From contig NZ_LMNI01000012.1 of NCBI RefSeq assembly GCF_001422925.1, forward strand, positions 186,345-250,344: a DNA stretch of 64,000 nucleotides. Direction: 5' to 3'. The notes below the pieces were generated by a model that ran no database searches, was not told the DNA's origin, and saw nothing but the letters and a program-made list of their open reading frames with translations. Shown here in pieces: positions 63,677 through 64,000 of this stretch. Origin of the DNA: Microbacterium sp. Leaf288. GTDB taxonomy: Bacteria > Actinomycetota > Actinomycetes > Actinomycetales > Microbacteriaceae. Made by a program: the position numbers and the translations under genes. Each line of letters opens with the position of its first letter. Position 1 is the stretch's first letter.

Positions 63677-64000
63677 CCCGACCGCACCTTCCGCGGCGCC
63701 GCCCGCGGTCGAGATCGACGTCGCGCGCACCGGTGGCATCGCCGGCATGACGCGACGGTGGTCGGCGCAGCCGCCCGAGGCGGAGGCGTCCGAGTGGATC
63801 ACCCTCATCGACCGCTGCCCGTGGAGCGAAGCGGGCAACCGCGAACCGATGCCCGACGGTTTCGTGTGGTTCATCCGCGCGACGTGGTCGGGGACCGGCC
63901 CCCTCGAGGCGGAGCTGCCCGACGACGAGGTCGTGGGCGCCTGGCGCGAACTCGTCGACGCCGTGCGCGACTGGAGCCGGCAGAGTGCCGACCCCGATCG
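63654..64000 (+). CDS. emfourin-like protealysin inhibitor (partial)
   Basis: The first 115 residues are visible; the gene runs off the right edge. After a Pro-rich N-terminus, the segment I-D-V-A-R-T-G-G-I-A-G-M-T-R-R-W fits the emfourin (M4in) family, small proteins that inhibit protealysin-like M4 proteases and are typically encoded directly downstream of them. ATG 63654 lies inside the protease gene in another frame (23-base overlap), implying translational coupling. The family assignment is by motif and position, not by search. Confidence 0.8.
   Translation, partial: MTEKPSPDPTAPSAAPPAVEIDVARTGGIAGMTRRWSAQPPEAEASEWITLIDRCPWSEAGNREPMPDGFVWFIRATWSGTGPLEAELPDDEVVGAWRELVDAVRDWSRQSADPD

Overview
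The window is about 70% GC, gene-dense and rich in GTG starts. Its backbone follows the actinobacterial order argS-lysA-hom-thrC-thrB-rho-prfA-prmC-threonylcarbamoyl-AMP synthase-wecA-small membrane protein-atpBEFHAGDC. Protein families such as the DUF5684-like, DUF4282, DUF3097, TPM/PspA and AbiEi-like proteins point to the Microbacteriaceae, most likely Microbacterium or a close relative. This placement is from recognition, not from a search.

Region by region. 1-2979: a Pro-rich membrane protein cut by the window edge, a DUF4282 membrane protein, a GNAT acetyltransferase and YaaA. 3071-13455 (minus strand): the complete F1Fo ATP synthase operon, preceded by an AtpI-like protein, a WecA/MraY-family transferase, a threonylcarbamoyl-AMP synthase and PrmC. 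13604-16170 (plus): a cysteine biosynthesis cluster with two tandem cysK copies and cysE, sitting inside the otherwise conserved block. 16278-19539 (minus): a large LuxR-type ATPase regulator and a small holin-like membrane protein. 19668-31564 (minus): prfA, rho, the aspartate-family amino acid genes, an LmeA-like protein, argS and a transglutaminase-like protein. 31726-32670: an SGNH hydrolase and a tRNA-Arg(CCG).

32671-38099 looks like an accessory segment anchored at the tRNA 3' end. It holds a possible integrase tail, a VOC protein, an Imm-5-like immunity protein, a rifampin ADP-ribosyltransferase (Arr), a potassium channel, small unknown membrane proteins and a frameshifted remnant. 38100-42556 (minus): an alkyl sulfatase paired with a SulP anion transporter, and an MscS channel. 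42876-48969 (minus): a secreted M28 peptidase, an SMR exporter, a CPBP-like membrane protein, an MFS transporter, TrmB and DUF3097. 49156-53436 (plus): a TPM-domain/PspA envelope-stress pair, and an arginase-family protein overlapping a zincin-like gene. 53496-55773 (minus): a small secreted protein, an iron-box-controlled SIP-domain protein, a tyrosine phosphatase and an AhpD-like protein. 55841-61902 (plus): an alpha/beta hydrolase and a complete five-gene peptide/nickel-type ABC transporter. 62164 to the right edge: a truncated AbiEi-like gene, then an intracellular M4 protease (protealysin-like) overlapping the start of an emfourin-like inhibitor gene.

Two sequence-level signals run through the window. 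Many genes that head a transcription unit carry a TANNNT-like -10 element exactly six bases before the start codon, as expected for leaderless mRNAs; this was used to choose several starts. The word GACGGATGC (either strand) is far more frequent than base composition predicts.
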